Notes under the pieces: model-generated
Seen by the model: only the letters and a program-made list of their open reading frames with translations
Database searches by the model: none
Told to the model about the DNA's origin: nothing
Translations under genes and position numbers: made by a program
From: Methylococcaceae bacterium NSM2-1
GTDB lineage: Bacteria; Pseudomonadota; Gammaproteobacteria; Methylococcales; Methylomonadaceae
Reading direction: 5' to 3'
NCBI GenBank assembly: GCA_002256705.1
Contig: NQJI01000188.1
Location: 1-6,519, forward strand
DNA length: 6,519 bases
In this document: positions 6,389-6,519 of the stretch, one piece after another
How the letters are laid out: every line of letters begins with the position of its first letter
How positions within the stretch are numbered: position 1 is the stretch's first letter

Positions 6389-6439
6389 AGGAATTTACTC
6401 CCCTTATTATTTAAAATGGCTTGTTGATAAAATGGAGCA

Positions 6440-6468
6440 AGTATCTATGATCCCTCTAATGAAGTCCA
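6440..6468 (-). promoter_or_regulatory. Weak fabI promoter candidate
   Basis: On the minus strand TGGACT (6463-6468) and GATACT (6440-6445) are separated by 17 bp, each matching the sigma-70 consensus at four of six positions. The start would be near 6433, giving a leader of about 45 nt. It is the best-spaced pair I found, but the matches are weak. No known fatty-acid regulator site is recognised. Confidence 0.3.
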
Positions 6469-6519
6469 GCACTTTGTCAGTCACCTGCTTTCGTGCTTTC
6501 AGCTACGCGGTGCCGGACT
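6447..6519 (+). CDS. Possible start of a divergent gene (partial, uncertain)
   Basis: A frame opens with ATG at 6447, reads MIPLMKSSTLSVTCFRAFSY and remains open to the window edge (24 codons). TGGAG at 6433-6437 lies nine bases upstream, a reasonable ribosome-binding site. No protein family is recognised, and there is no good -35/-10 pair for it. It overlaps both the weak fabI promoter and the inverted repeat, so it may be non-coding. Continued reading of the frame past the window is needed to decide. Confidence 0.2.
   Translation, partial: MIPLMKSSTLSVTCFRAFSYAVPD
6463..6519. repeat. Imperfect inverted repeat at the right edge
   Basis: AGTCCAGCAC (6463-6472) and GTGCCGGACT (6510-6519) are inverted copies with one mismatch in ten, separated by 37 bp. 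The right arm touches the end of the window, so its true extent is unknown. It could be a hairpin, the edge of an intergenic repeat, or chance. Confidence 0.4.

Noticed and set aside
6477..6519. End of an upstream gene on the minus strand with a stop at 6477-6479
   Set aside because: A 13-codon frame to the edge is expected by chance, and no composition or motif supports it.

Overview
The window is a conserved chromosomal 'housekeeping' block from a gammaproteobacterium. Going left to right it holds the last codons of an upstream gene (probably clpX), lon, hupB, a tRNA-Val gene, ppiD, and a convergent fabI. The order clpX-lon-hupB-ppiD is the classical gammaproteobacterial arrangement also found in E. 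coli. HU is 90 residues and ends in the HupB-like ALKDAVN-type tail, PpiD is 623 residues like the E. coli protein, and FabI keeps the E. coli-type active-site block. Base composition is moderate to AT-rich. I cannot name the genus from these genes alone; a methanotroph-like or similar environmental gammaproteobacterium would fit but is a guess.

Region 38-499 is an unusually long gap (about 460 bp) between the upstream gene and lon. It contains no convincing gene, but it does hold structure: a hairpin just after the upstream stop, a 10-bp inverted repeat with a 35-nt loop, a small GC-containing hairpin, an intrinsic-terminator-like element at 344-375, and a two-copy 27-bp tandem repeat at 378-431. 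Next comes a heat-shock-type (sigma-32-like) promoter candidate at 437-465, followed by the lon ribosome-binding site and ATG at 500.

Lon (500-2932) is a complete AAA+ serine/lysine protease with all catalytic motifs. HupB (3125-3397) has its own good sigma-70 promoter in the 192-bp gap after lon. A tRNA-Val(TAC) gene follows. It lacks an encoded CCA and is fused directly to a 32-nt piece that matches the 3' third of a tRNA-Asp (variable loop, T arm, acceptor 3' strand, CCA). A very strong intrinsic terminator comes next. This tRNA fusion is the most unusual thing in the window.

PpiD (3670-5541) is a membrane-anchored periplasmic chaperone with a parvulin domain that appears to keep residues lost in E. 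coli PpiD. A perfect bidirectional terminator separates it from fabI (5606-6388, minus strand), the enoyl-ACP reductase of fatty-acid synthesis. The last 131 bp carry the fabI leader, an imperfect inverted repeat, and a possible but weakly supported start of a divergent gene.

Functionally the block is about protein quality control (Lon in the cytoplasm, PpiD at the outer face of the inner membrane) and nucleoid structure (HU, a known Lon substrate in E. coli), with lipid synthesis on the opposite strand. I see no mobile element, CRISPR array or obviously novel multi-gene system here.
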